From: Elymus sibiricus | Taxonomy: Eukaryota > Streptophyta > Magnoliopsida > Poales > Poaceae | Assembly: GCA_039707655.1 (NCBI GenBank) | Contig: CM077665.1 | Coordinates: 310,434,486 to 310,498,485 of the forward strand | Length of the DNA: 64,000 nucleotides | Direction: 5' to 3' | Shown: positions 25,179-37,532 of the stretch, piece after piece | Layout of the letters: each line of letters opens with the position of its first letter | Position numbering within the stretch: the stretch's first letter is position 1 | Notes under the pieces: generated by a model | Seen by the model: the letters and a program-made list of their open reading frames with translations, nothing else | Database searches by the model: none | What the model was told of the DNA's origin: nothing | Translations under genes and position numbers: made by a program

Positions 25179-25196
25179 TGGCGCCGTTGCCGGGGA
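25179..25196 (+). other. tRNA-Asp primer-binding site
   Basis: TGGCGCCGTTGCCGGGGA lies 11 bp inside the 5' LTR. It is complementary to the 3' end of plant tRNA-Asp, the primer used by many Triticeae gypsy elements. Confidence 0.85.
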
Positions 25197-25291
25197 GCAA
25201 TAGCGTGGGGTGAATATTCTCCTGTGTGCTTGTTTGCTTTATCACTAAGTAGATTTTATTTGCTGTTCTAAGTTGTTCTCTATCTTTAGTT

Positions 25292-26641
25292 ATGGATATG
25301 GAACACGAAATACCAAAAAAATTAGGTGTACTTGCTACTCATGGAGATGGGGAACCTCCTAAAACCCTCGATGCTCATTATGTGAAAGATATTATGCACT
25401 ACTTTAATAATCCTGAGAAAACCCCATTCAATTATATAATGGGAGACACGTTGGATCAACGTGAATACTTTAGGGATTATCGCTTGACTCAAAAAGGGAA
25501 ACTGTTATGGGATCAAATTCATATGTTGAAATGGTATACTTGGAATCTATGCTTGAGATATGATATTACTTGTTGCTCTAGGATGAAGGCTAAACACCTT
25601 CCCTTTTCATGTAAATTTAATGATAATGAAACCTTGGCTTCTTATGCTAATGGTATATATGATTACTATGATGTGGAAAAAATAGAAGAGTTTGTTGCTT
25701 TTAAGGGTGCTTATGAAATTGAAGCTTTGTTTGAAAAGTATGAAGATTATGATGATCCTGTTTACCGATCTCAAAATTTGACTATGCTTCGTTATTGTTA
25801 TGCCAATTATGAATATAATGCCCATATCGATCAATTTATTGAGAAAGTCTCCGCTATCCAAGAAGAGACTAATATTTTGTAGGAATCTATGGAAGAAGAA
25901 ATTGATGACACTGTGAGCTCATTGGATGAAAAAGATGAGGAGGAGAGCAAAGAACAAAAGGAGGAAGAGCGGATTAGCTACCCGTGCCCACCTTCTGATG
26001 CGAGTAACTCTTCAACTCATACATTGTTTAATTTTCCTTCGTTCTTACCGAAGGATGAATGCTATGATAATTGCTATGATCCCTTGGATTCGTTTGAAAT
26101 ATCCCTTTTTGATGAACTTGATGCTTGCTATGCTTGTGGCCATGATGCCAATATGAATGATGCTTATGGAGATGAACTTGCTATAGTTCCTTATGTTAAA
26201 CATGAACTTGTTGCTATTGCACCCACACATGATAGTCCTATTATCTTTTTGAATTCTCCCAACTACACTATATCGGAGAAGTTTGCACTTATTAAGGATT
26301 ATATAGATGGGTTGCCTTTTACTATTACACATGATGATTTTGATAGATATAATATGCATGTGCTTGCTGCTCCTACTTGCAATTATTATGAGAGAGGAAC
26401 TGCATCTCCACCTCTCTATGTTTCCAATATGATAAAATTGCAAGAAACTGCTTATGCTATGTATTGGCCTTTACTTGATGTGCATGAATTGTTCTTTTAT
26501 GATATGCCAATGCACAGGAAGAGAGTTAGACTTCGTTGTTGCATGATATATGTTAATTTGTGCTTACTACTAAATTACAAATCATTGTTAATTAAAATTG
26601 GCTTTGATATACCTTGGGATCCGGGTGGATCAATTACTTGA
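25292..26641 (+). CDS. Split ORF of the non-autonomous element, function unknown
   Basis: Two open frames, 25292-25882 and 25889-26641, are in the same phase and separated only by a TAG (25880-25882) plus two codons. Together they span 450 codons including both stops. The first half is rich in Tyr, Asp and Glu (for example NGIYDYYDVEKIEEFVAFKG). The second starts with a highly acidic Glu/Lys stretch (EEEIDD...KEQKEEER) followed by Cys/Tyr/Asp-rich sequence with repeated CYD/CYAC motifs. No signal peptide, zinc knuckle or enzyme motif is evident. I do not recognise it; a structural (gag-like) or accessory role is possible. A diverged homologue lies at 49574-50220. The TAG could be a point mutation or a readthrough site. 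Confidence 0.6.
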
Positions 26642-27441
26642 GCACTTTATGCCTAGCTTAATGGCTTTAAAGAAAGCGCTGCCAGGGAGACAACCTGGAA
26701 GTTTTAGAGAGTCATTTTATTCTGTTGTGTGCTTTTATATAGTTTAAAAACAAAAAAATAAAGAGGGGAACCTAAAACTTTTTCAAAAAGAAAAGTGAAA
26801 GTGAGAGATACAAGCATTGTTAAAATGGGAGCATGCCTTGAACTTTGTTCATGCCCATGGAAACCTTGTGAATCTTAATTACAGAAACTTTTCAACAAAA
26901 ATAATTATCCCCTTATATAAATCCATTGTATTATAAAAATAATGTGCCAAGATTTGCCTTTAGGATGATTAGATTGCTTGTTTGGTGTGTGCAGTGCAAA
27001 AACAGAAACTTTGGCTGTAGTGCGTGAATTTACATTTTTTACTGGAATGTCAAAAGTTTCTGAAATTTTTACACAATACTGCTATGCAAATTGTTTATTT
27101 TTTTCCTAATTGTTCAGAATTTTTAGAGTTAGATAAGTATAGTAAATGTTCAGATTGCTTCAGACTGTTCTGTTTAAGATAGATTATGTTTTTGATGCAT
27201 TGTTTTGCTTGTTTTGATGAAACTACCGATTGTATCGGTGGTATAAGCCATAAAGAAGTTATAATACAGTATCTACAATGCAAAAATAAAATGTGAATGG
27301 GTTTGCAACAATACTTAAAGTGGTATTTGCTTTATTATACTAACGGATCTCACGAGGGTTTTGTTAAGTTTTGTGTGATTGAAGTTTTCAAGTTTTGGGC
27401 GAGATCACGATGGATGAAGGAATAAGGAGTGGAAAGAGACT

Positions 27442-27527
27442 AAGCTTGGGGATGCCCGAGGCACCCCAAGGTAATATTCAAGGACTCCCAAGAAACTAAG
27501 CTTGGGGATGCCCCGGAAGGCATCCCC
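27442..27527 (+). other. Paired stem-loops carrying internal polypurine-tract copies
   Basis: AAGCTTGGGGATGC occurs at 27442-27455 and 27498-27511, identical to the polypurine tract at 29603-29616. Each copy is the 5' arm of a hairpin. The first is CTTGGGG(A)TGCC with GGCACCCCAAG (27445-27470, 11 pairs, one bulged A). The second is GGGGATGCC with GGCATCCCC (27504-27527, 9 pairs, six-base loop). The same pair is at 50860-50943 in a diverged element. A role in plus-strand priming or RNA packaging is inference. Confidence 0.7.
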
Positions 27528-29602
27528 TCTTTCTTCTAACAACCATCGGTAATTTTACTTGGAGCTATATTTTTATTCGTCACATGATATGCGTAAATCT
27601 TGGAGCGTCGTGTGCTTTTTATTTTTCTTTTAATAATGCACCATGCTGGTATGAGAAAGTCCTTGGTTGATTTATAGAAGGCTCTTTGCACCTCACTTAT
27701 ATCTTTTGAGTATGGCTTTGTAGAATGCTTCATGTGCTTCACTTATATCATTTGAAGTTTGGATTGCATGTTTCTCTACACATAGAAAACTGCCATTTGT
27801 AGAATGCTCTTTTGCTTCACTTATATTTGTTAGAGCGTGGGCATATCTTTTGTAGAAAGAATTAAACTCTCATGCTTCACTTATATCTATTTAGAGAGTT
27901 AACATGAGTTGGTCATTCACATGGTTAGTCATAAAATCCTACATAAAACTTGTAGATCACTGAATATGATATGTTTGATTCCTTGCAATAGTTTTGCGAT
28001 ATAAAGATGGTGATACTAGAGTCATGCTAGTGAGTAATTGTGGATTGGTAGAAATACTTGTGTTAAAGTTTGTGATTCCCGTAGCATGCACGTATGGTGA
28101 ACCATTATGTGATGAAGTCGGAGCATGATTTACTTATTGATTGTCATCCTTTGTGCGGAGGTCGGGATCGCGCGATGGTTAACTCCTACCAACCCTTTCC
28201 CTAGGAGCATGCGTGTAGTACCTTGTTTCGATGACTAATAAATTTTTGCAATAAGTATGTGAGTTCTTTATGACTAATGTTGAGTCCATGGATTATACGC
28301 ACTCTCACCCTTCCACCATTGCTAGCCTCTCTAGTACCGCGCAACTCTCGCCGGTGCATTACACCCACCATATATCCTTCCTCAAAACAGCCACCATACC
28401 TACCTATTATGGCATTTCCATAGCCATTCCGAGATATATTGCCATGCAACTTCCACCATTCCGTTTATTATGACACGCACCATCATTGTCATATTGCTTT
28501 GCATGATCGTAAGATAGCTAGCACGATGTTTTCATGGCTTGTCCGTTTTTTGATGTCATTGCTACGCTAGATCATTCCACATCCCGGTACACCGCCGGAG
28601 GCAATCATATAGAGTCATATTTTGTTCTAGTATCGAGTTGTAATTCTTGAGTTGTAAGTAAATAAAAGTGTGATGATCATCATTATTAGAGCATTATCCC
28701 ATGTGAGGAAAGGATGATGGAAGCTATGATTCCCTCACAAGTTGGGATGAGTCTCCGGACTTTACAAAAAAATAAAAGAGGCCAAAGAAGCCCACCAAAA
28801 AAAACAAAAAAAATGAGAGAAAAGAGAGAAGGGGCAATGCTACTATTCCTTTTTCCACACTTGTGCTTCAAAGTAGCACCATGATCTTCATGATAGAGAG
28901 TCTCCTATATTGTCACTTTCATATACTAGTGGGAATTTTTCATTATAGAACTTGGATTGTATATTCCAATGATGGGCTTCCTCAAATTGCCCTAGGTCTT
29001 CGTGAGCAAGCAAGTTGGATGCACACCCACTTAGTTTTCAGTTTGAGCTTTCATACACTTATAGCTCTAGTGCATCCGTTGCATGGCAATCCCTACTCAC
29101 TTGCATCGATATCGATTGATGGGCATCTCCATAGCCCATTAATTTGCCTAGTTGATGTGAGACTATCTCCTTCTTTTTGTCTTCTCCACAACCTCCACCA
29201 TATTCAATTCCACCTATAGTGCTATATCCATGGCTCACGCTCATGTATTGCGTGAAAGTCGAAAAAGTTTTAGAATACTAAAGTATGAAACAATTGCTTG
29301 GCTAAAACCGGGGTTGTGCATGATTTAATACTTTGTGTGATGAAGATGGAGCATAGCCAGACTATATGATTTTGTAGGGATAACTTTCTTTTAGCCATGA
29401 TATTTTGAGAAGACATGATTGCTTTATTAGTATGCTTGAAGTATTATTGTCTTAATGTCAAATGATGGACTATTGCTTTGAATCACTCGTGTCTTAATAT
29501 TCATGCCATGATTAGATTATATGATCAAGATTATGTTAGGTAGCATTCCACATCAAAAATTATCTTTTTTATCATTTACCTACTCGAGGACGAGCAGGAA
29601 TT

Positions 29603-29616
29603 AAGCTTGGGGATGC
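29603..29616 (+). other. Polypurine tract before the 3' LTR
   Basis: AAGCTTGGGGATGC directly precedes the 3' LTR (TAATACG at 29617, where the 5' copy reads TGATACG). This is the expected site for plus-strand cDNA priming. Confidence 0.8.
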
Positions 29617-31178
29617 TAATACGTCTCCGTCGTATCTATAATTTTTGATTGTTTCATGCCAATATTCTACAACTTTCATATACTTTTGGCAACTTTTTAT
29701 ACTATTTTTGGGACTAACATATTGATCCAGTGCCCAGTGTCAGTTCCTGTTTGTTGCATGTTTTTTGTTTCACAGAAAATCCATATCAAACGAAGTCCAA
29801 ACGGGATAAAAACTTACGGAGATTTTTTTTGGAATATATGTGAATTTTGGGAAGTGTAATCAACATAAGGCGGTGCCCGAGGCGGTTGGGGTCCTTCTTT
29901 CGCCATAAGTGGAATGAACATGGGAAGCATAGGGGCGCGCCCTGGGGGTAGGGCGCGCCAGGGTGGCTTGTGGTCACCCCTTAAGGCGGTTGGGGCCCTT
30001 CTTTCGCCGCAAGAAAGCTAATATCCGGATAAAAATCGTGTTAAAATTGCAGCCCAATCAGAGTTACGGATCTCCGGGAATTTAAGAAACGGTGAAAGGC
30101 CAGAATCTGGGAAGGCAGAAATAGAAGGAAACAGAGAGAGAGATCCAATCTCGGAGGGGCTCCCGCCCCTCCGCCGCCATGGAAGCCAAGGACCAGAGGG
30201 GAAACCCTCCTCCCATGTAGGGGAGAGGTCAAGGAAGAAGAAGAAGGAGGGGGGCTCTCTCCCCCTCTCTCCCGGTGGCACCGGAACGTCGCCGGGGCCA
30301 TCATCGTGACGGCGATCTACACCAACAACTTCGCCGCCGTCATCACCAACTCTCCCCCCTCTATGCAGCGGTTCAACACCTCTTCTCCCCGCTGTAATCT
30401 CTACTTAAACATGGTACTCAACGCTATATATTATTTCCCAATGATGTATGGCTATCCTATGATGTTTGAGTAGATCCGTTTTGTCCTATGGGTTGATTGA
30501 TGATCATGATTGGTTTGAGTTGCATGTTTTATTATTGGTGCTGTCCTATGGTGCTCTCCGTGTTGCGCAAGCGTGAGGGATCCCCGCTGTAGGGTTTGCA
30601 ATATGTTCATGATTCGCTTATGGTGGGTGGCGTGAGTGACAGAAGCACAGACCCGAGTAAGTAGGTTCTTTACGTATGGGAATAAAGAGGACTTGATACC
30701 TTATAATGCTATGGTTGGGTTTTACCTTAATGAACTTTAGTAGTTGCGGATGCTTGCTAGAGTTCCAATCATAAGTGCATATGATCCAAGTAGAGAAAGT
30801 ATGTTAGCTTATGCCTCTCCCTCATATAAAATTGCAATAATGATTACCGGTCTAGTTATCGATTGCCTAGGGACAAATAACTTTCTTGTGACAAAAAGCT
30901 CTCTACTAAGACTAACTTAGTTGTTTCTTCATCTAAGCATCCCTTAGTTTTTATTTACGTGCTCTTTATTATCTCGCAAGCCTATCCTATCACACCTACA
31001 AAGTACTTCTAGTTTCATACTTGTTCTAGGTAAAGCGAACGTTAAGCGTGCGTAGAGTTGTATCGGTGGTCGATAGAACTTGAGGGAATATTTGTTCTAC
31101 CTTTAGCTCCTCGTTGGGTTTGACACTCTTACTTATCGAGAAAGGCTACAATTGATCCCCTATACTTTTGGGTTATCA
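29617..31178 (+). repeat. 3' LTR of the non-autonomous element
   Basis: A 1562 bp copy of the 5' LTR, ending GGTTATCA and followed by the AGCCC target duplicate. Its second base is mutated (TA instead of TG). Confidence 0.92.
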
Positions 31179-31183
31179 AGCCC

Positions 31184-32104
31184 CCTTGTCAAGAGACAGT
31201 TTTCTCTCATAAAGCATACAATATATAAGGTACTTAACTTTTGGTGCACCTAACCCTTTCTCTATCCTTTAGTTTCCTAAACTTCTCCCTATCCTTTAAT
31301 CACCAATATATAAGGCACTAATATTTTGGCGCTTTTAGCCCTTCCCCTAAACTTAATCCCTAAAATGACATCGGCCCCACATGGAAAACTCTCTCTATCT
31401 TCATCTTCTTCCCTCTTCCTTCTTCCTTCCACATGGCCATCAATGGCTTCTCTCCAGTAGATGATATCCATGAGCTAGCTAGGGCCTAGGATAAATGATC
31501 CGCAAAAGTAATTTGATAGAGGTTCGCCGAGCGTGTTATACACGTCCGAGGACATAATTAAGAAAGCAAAGGGACATCCGAACTCCACGGTCCATGGTTT
31601 GAGCACTTCTTAGTCTAAATGGGTTCTCCAGTTCCTTATCCTAGTGGCACAATGGCTTGGTCCAAAACGCAATGACTGCATCCAATGACCTTGTTGTTTT
31701 TACACATTCTCCCTCTAGATGATGTTTTTTCCTCTGTGAGTGATATTATGCACGTCTGTTGCTTTGCTCATTGCCGTGAACAGGAAACAACGGGGGGCGA
31801 GGGGGCAATTTTTTTTACCGAATCGTGTATGTTACGGCGAGGGGGGCGGGGGCTGCGGGTAGGCACCACAGGCGGTGGGGTGGACCTGTTTACGTTAGAG
31901 AAAAGCTAAATTTACATAGAGTTGCCTCTCACGGAAGAAACTAGGCTAATGTGGTGTGTTTTTGGGGGGCAACATTTTTAGGGGAGTAAAGGTTTTGGGG
32001 CGCTAAGTATAAATTAATCCCTTGATCTAAAAAAAACTTTAGGGTACTAAAACATTTTAGGGGGAAGGGATAGAGATGCCTTTAGTAGAGAATCGACCTT
32101 TTGC
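31184..32104. other. Unassigned intergenic sequence
   Basis: No gene was recognised. Two AATATATAAGG(T/C)ACTTAA-like stretches at about 31227 and 31306 form a short direct repeat. A T/C-rich CCCTTCCCCTAAA motif (about 31340) has a loose inverted counterpart near 32050-32085 (TAGGGGGAAGGGATAGAGATGCC), hinting at a decayed MITE. The evidence is too weak for a firm call. Confidence 0.4.
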
Positions 32105-32105
32105 T

Positions 32106-32512
32106 CCCAGACTGCATGGAGCCTCAAATGTTCAAATATTTCAAAATCGAATCTTTAATTGTAAAAAAAGAAAAAAAATACACAAGTAGTTATAGATGTA
32201 TATAAGATGTTTGTGAAATTTCATCAGGGAATACTTTTTATGTGGTCTATACAAACAAACAAAAACATTGCATGCATCACCCAGGTGCAGAGGCCGGGGG
32301 TCATCCTTCATTTCAAAAAAGAAGTGAGTAGTAAATGTGCTAGAAATACATGATTTTGTCGGTTTTGTGTAGCTTGCATAAAAAAGCATTTCGTGGTCAA
32401 ACTTCGTAGATTAGTATACATCCGTGTATATGTGAATTTTTTCAGAATTCTTTGAAACTTAAAATTTTGAATTTTGAACTTTTTAAATCAAGGGCTTCAT
32501 GGAGCTTGAGCT
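32106..32512. mobile_element. Imperfect inverted-repeat (MITE-like) element
   Basis: The left arm (GCATGGAGCCTCAAATGTTCAAATATTTCAAAAT) and the reverse complement of the right arm (GCTCCATGAAGCCCTTGATTT...TTCAAAATTCAAAA) are similar. The interior resembles a common Triticeae foldback repeat with a CAGAATTCTTTGAAA segment. No coding sequence. Ends are approximate and no clear target duplication was found. Confidence 0.5.
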
Positions 32513-33124
32513 TCATTTGGCATTTCCGCTTTTATTACATCTTTTATATTTTCCATTTGATTTATTTTATGTTGTTTGATCGCTGTAAAGTGACCGAACA
32601 AGCCAGAAATACAGGGATTGGTGGGAAAGCGATTGATGGGGCGAGAGGATCACCTAATCCATGTGGGGATTAGTGTCTGTTCTCGCAAGTGCTTGCTGGT
32701 GAATTTGTCATGCGCTAGAAAAGTTGTGTGAATGCCGCAGCAGACAAAGTATGACGTGAGTAGGCAGCGGTACTCGCTAGAATCTGGTCAGTTGGCAATT
32801 GCTTTACAGCCGGGCGTCCCTACTTCAAGAATTGGCCGACACAATCTGCTGCAGTTCAACCACCTCCTTTGTCCAATTGCAGTGCTCTCATGCCAAGCAA
32901 TGGAGACGCTCATTTTATTTTTCAGGTCAGGGAGAAGTACACATTGTGTTGAGAAATCTCTATCTCTACTCCTAATGGAGCAGTTGGTAGTCTCCGTTTC
33001 GGGTTTATTTTCGTCCGGTTTTTCTTCGTCCCACCTCCCACCATCCCCTCTACCGGTTTTATTTTCGTCCGATTTTATTTCGTCCCACCTCCCACAAGGA
33101 AAAAAAAAAGTAGCCATTCCTTCT
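32513..33124. other. Unassigned sequence upstream of a GC-rich block
   Basis: Open frames here have no recognised motif. Two similar segments, GTTTATTTTCGTCCGGTTTTTCTTCGTCCCACCTCCCA (about 33003) and GTTTTATTTTCGTCCGATTTTATTTCGTCCCACCTCCCA (about 33055), form a tandem duplication with a period near 52 bp. Confidence 0.45.
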
Positions 33125-33545
33125 GTCCCGGACGAGATCCCAAGCCGCAACCTCGTCTCCGGACGAGACGTTGCCGCAGACGCTGCCGCAGACGCCGCCG
33201 CCACGAGGCCAGCGACCGCCACCGCCGATCCGGGGAGAAGCCGCCGCGACGACGGCGATCGCCGCGGCCATCATGGATCACCACGACGCCGCCGTCGCCG
33301 GACGAGACGCTGCCGCAGACGCCGCCGCCGATCCGGGGAGACGCCGCCACGAGGCCAGCGACCGCCACCGCCGATCCGGGGAGAAGCCGCCGCGACGACG
33401 GCGACCGCCGTGGCCGTCGTGGATCACCACGACGCCGCCGTCGCGGATCAGGAACACCATGACGTGGTCGTCGCGGATCAGGAACCCCAGGACTTTGCTG
33501 TCGCGGATCACCAGGACGCCGCCGCCGGCGCCTCGGATACCCACA
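33125..33545. repeat. GC-rich duplicated block with 27-30 bp tandem units
   Basis: A segment of about 140 bp beginning GGACGAGACG(T/C)TGCCGCAGACG and including GATCCGGGGAGAAGCCGCCGCG occurs near 33160-33300 and again near 33300-33440. It is followed by short units built on GTCGCGGATCAGGAACnCC (about 33440-33530). Long frames on both strands (for example 32732-33871 +) arise from this composition. It resembles a GC-rich first exon or captured gene fragment, but no protein family was recognised. Confidence 0.6.
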
Positions 33546-36386
33546 CGCCGCAGACGCCACGGATCCCCACGGACGACGCATACGACGGCGAACAGTGCAC
33601 GGCGTCGTCGCTCAACAGTTTTCTGTTCGACCTTGCTTTGTTAAGGTACGTACTCTTAGGAACTCTTTCAGAGCCAGCAAGGCTAGAGAAGATAACGGCA
33701 CGGGCATCCAACACCGATGGAAATCCATGCCGCCTCTTCTCAAAGATCAGGAGTATAGTGCATTGCCCAGATGCCGCAGGCCACCGCAGCCCACTCCTCA
33801 CGCACACACATGGATTGCACTATCTTGACGCGGCCGCCACCAGTAAGAATGCTTCTATGTACCTTCGATAGTGCCAAAACCAGTTCAATCACTTGTAGTG
33901 TGCTTTTTTCACTGGTAGTGTGCTTCACACGTGTACAGTTGTTCAGGAGATTAAGGTTGACCATGGAAGCCGCGCCGGCCGGCCACCAGGATCATGTACG
34001 TGAACACCTGAATCTATACATTCATGTTGAGCCTTGATTTACATGAATAGTGGGCAACTGCAGCTGTAAGTGCAGCCCTATGTACGAAGCAAGAAAGCAA
34101 GGTCCTGGTGGAAGAAGTCTTTCGATGGTGCACAAATCAATACCACTACCCACAAGTTACATTATGCCAGGGCCAAACGTTTATTTTTCTATGGCTTAAT
34201 TTCTCTGCTCTATATACACACCAAGTATCTTTATATATTGTTTTCTAAAGCTTCTTTATATATTGTTCTACAGGAACTAGGGACTAACTATGGCCATGAT
34301 GTGAAGCGCTGAAACTCGATTTTGTTCTACATGTGAGGGTTGTCAATGCCTGCAAGTGCGGAAAGTCGATTTACATGATGTGAAGTGCTGAAAATCGAGT
34401 TTCTTTTTCTTTATATATAGTATTTTCTAAAGCTTCTTCCCGTGTTGAACGTGCTTGGTTGTTGGACTGTGTAGATGGGAGAGGAGACAGTGAGATGTGG
34501 CGAACTGAAGGCATCATCCAGAAGGTTCATCTTAGATGTGTCTTTATTTGTATTTTGATTACCTTCTTTTGCTGAAAGGCTTATTTGGAGTATGCAGATC
34601 CTGAGTTTTTGTTGATTTGGTCTGCCTTAGCTAGCTCAATTGTTTCAGATATGTTAGTGGTGCTTTCCCGTTGTTAGTTCAAAATCAATATAGAAGTTTT
34701 GAATATATGTCTGTTGTTATCTTCATTAGAGATCCACCCACCAAACTGATATGCAAGTAAACTCGCTTTTCACCAATTGCAGTTCATCAGTAATCCTTGA
34801 AAATTGCTGGAGTTTTTTTCTTGTTTATGAGCAACCTTACCTTATTATTCTAAAAGGTAATAGAAGGGTCTATTAATACCACATCTTCATACATAGCTTT
34901 TGCTTAGTAAGCGACAATTGCATGAGTTCTTATGTAAAGCTTTGATCTGCTTAAGGTAATGCCTTATCCTCTTTTCATAAGTGGGGTCAGCGGCATTTTT
35001 CTCCTTATCTACATGTACAACTTGTCCTCTTTCCTTCTGGCGTGGTATGCCACTATTTCTAATGTTGGGTTGTAAAGGAACATAGATACACCAAATTTCC
35101 CTCTAATTTGTGTACGATGTTGAGATGCCTGAATGCCATAGTGATCCAGTCTCTTTTGTCTTAAACATGCACTACTTTTTATTCTTGCTATTTTCATATT
35201 CAAACAAGTAATTGTCTACTCAGTCGAGGGCCATCGGCCTGCACCTTGTTAATAACTATTCAAATATGGTATGATAGTTTTTTTATTTAATTATTCTGTC
35301 GTTTCTTGTATGCAGAAATTCTCCCATATGGGTTTGGAATTGGAGAGGGTCATATATTGAGGTGTATTTGTGGCAATGAATTGTTAGTAAGGGTGAAAGG
35401 TTTTCTTTTAGTAACCTACCCTGCTAAATTATTAAGATGGTAACATTTATTTAGCATTCCAAAAACATATGCGCTCAATTGGTTAAGGTGACTGGTATGC
35501 TAGGAATGAGACTTTTTGTGGAGATATAGTTTTGATATAGTACAAATTTACATGATTCTTATGCCATGTGGTAATGTCGTTAACAACCACAATATTTTAT
35601 GCCTACCATACACTATCCTTTCGCAACAACTGCTTAGTTTTGAAATTTTAATATGTTTTGATTCAGGTTATACAGTTACATGATGATAGCAGATGGACGT
35701 GTCCTTCGAAGAATTGTCTAAACAGATAAAAAAATAGTAGCACTATATCTTGTGAGATCTCACAAAAAATAGTTCTTGATGCCCGTGCATTGCTACGGGC
35801 TCGTGATCATACATTTCCATGCGTTGTTAGTCGAAATAGAGAAGAATCATTAACATAGGAAAGATTTGTGAAATTTAGAAGAAACTATTTTTGTACATCA
35901 ATAGGGAGACAACCGAAGATAAATTAGTTCATGTTTTATTAGTAACACATTCGTCACGATGGTCAGTAATGGTGGGACTGACATCGACATTCCATGCCCT
36001 TGTTCTAGAGGACAACATCGTGCTCACCAACCACAGTGTTTCCAAGGATATGATCTACAACGGCGATTAGGCCATGTGGGTGACCTCCGACCATAGGGCA
36101 AAGGTAATGCTTCAGAAGCTATTCATTGTATTTTGGTTTTAGGTAGGTATTTCTGCAATAATATTTAGAAGATAATTCTTCACATAGTTTCCTTAATTTA
36201 TTTAAAGTAGTTAGTACTAATATAGTACTTGTGATTATCGTCAATAAAATGCACATATACTCCTCCTGTGGGTATCACCCCACCTGATACACCACCGTCT
36301 CGAGTCATTGAGGTCTCATTATGCTTTTCGCCAGAGAATCAGTCTTTTCAAAAATTCATGTCAAAGATGTTGAAAGAAGATGTACC

Positions 36387-36497
36387 AGATAGAAGATATA
36401 TTAGTCTAATAATTTTTTTGGAAGATGTAACTCAGGGCTACTAGATAGAAGATATATTAGTCTAATATTTTTTGGAAGATGTAACTCAGGGCTATGA
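36387..36497. repeat. 56 bp tandem duplication
   Basis: AGATAGAAGATATATTAGTC begins at 36387 and at 36443. Both copies continue through TTTGGAAGATGTAACTCAGGGCTA with small length changes in the T run. Confidence 0.9.
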
Positions 36498-37468
36498 AGA
36501 TTCCATAAAAATACAACTCTCTTTCTACAAGGATAAGTTTTTTGCCTCACCCTTATTATTTTCTCCCCACACCCACCTCCCCCTTTGGTTTCCTTTTGAT
36601 ATGAGGCCCCTTCCACCGATTTTTGTAATCTACCACTGGTCTTCTCCTTCCATCTTTTTTTCCCGCTCCTCTCCTCTCCCAACAATTACCATAGCGTGAT
36701 GTCGCATAGGCCTCCTGCCACCAGCATAGGCCTCCTGCCACCCCCCACCCCTCTCGCCGCCACCCCCCTCTTTCCCGTTGGGTCCTCGCCTTCCCTGCCG
36801 ATCGACGTCTTTGGGGTCAGCAAACTCAGCAGCCATGGGATGGGAGTCATCTTGACGAAAATTAAATAACAACCTTAGTGGAAGGAGATGACATGCGGTG
36901 GAATTTTTGCTTCAATAAGGCTTAACACTAATTGTCTCTACCTATAAATTAATAAGGCAATCCACAATAAGGCTTAAATAGCTATTGAATTGTTCATTTA
37001 TTTTTATTTTCCCTTCAGGAAACAATGTTGAAGGAGGGACATGCTGTGGCATTTTCCCAGCTGGAGGCGAGGTTGAGGAAGTTGAATCAGGTTACGCTGT
37101 GGCAACACCCACCCGAATTGCTTCAAAGAATTATTAGACGCCTTCATATTTTGTACCGTGTGCTGGAATTTTGTCTTCCAATAAGGCTTGCATTGATGCT
37201 TTTATCTAAAAGCATGTTATATTCAACGGTTTATTTGAAAAGCTTAGTCAGAAATAAGTGATGGTAGTGATACAAAAAAATTAGGTATCACAACTTCTTT
37301 CAATTATATTCAGAAATCACTGTTGCTATAGAAAGCTTCCATCTCCTCAAAGATTTCATGCCCTGGATTTATGTGATGATAGCAATATGCGTGAACCAAT
37401 ATGACACCGATGAATTTTTTCAGTTTATATGATGGAAGTCTATGAGAGTGTATTTGCCTAATTATTAT

Positions 37469-37532
37469 TCTCTCCGATCCATATTAATTGTCCCTCAAAC
37501 GGATGTATGACAAGTAATTAGGATCGGATGGA
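37469..37532. mobile_element. Short Stowaway-like MITE remnant
   Basis: CTCTCCGATCCATATTAATTGTC on the left and GACAAGTAATTAGGATCGGATGGAG on the right are imperfect inverted copies, typical of Stowaway CTCCGTCC-type ends. The right flank is TA; the left TA is altered. Confidence 0.6.

Larger units (their letters stand above)
23640..31178 (+). mobile_element. Complete non-autonomous LTR retrotransposon (gypsy-like)
   Basis: This 7539 bp element has two LTRs (1528 and 1562 bp), a tRNA-Asp primer site, one split ORF, a polypurine tract and a perfect 5 bp target duplication AGCCC (23635-23639 and 31179-31183). No protease, integrase or reverse transcriptase could be found in the 4449 bp interior, so it must be mobilised by enzymes of another element. 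The TGATACGTCTCC start and AAGCTTGGGGATGC tract before the 3' LTR are shared with Triticeae gypsy families, but I cannot name the family. The LTRs are very similar, which suggests recent insertion. Confidence 0.9.
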
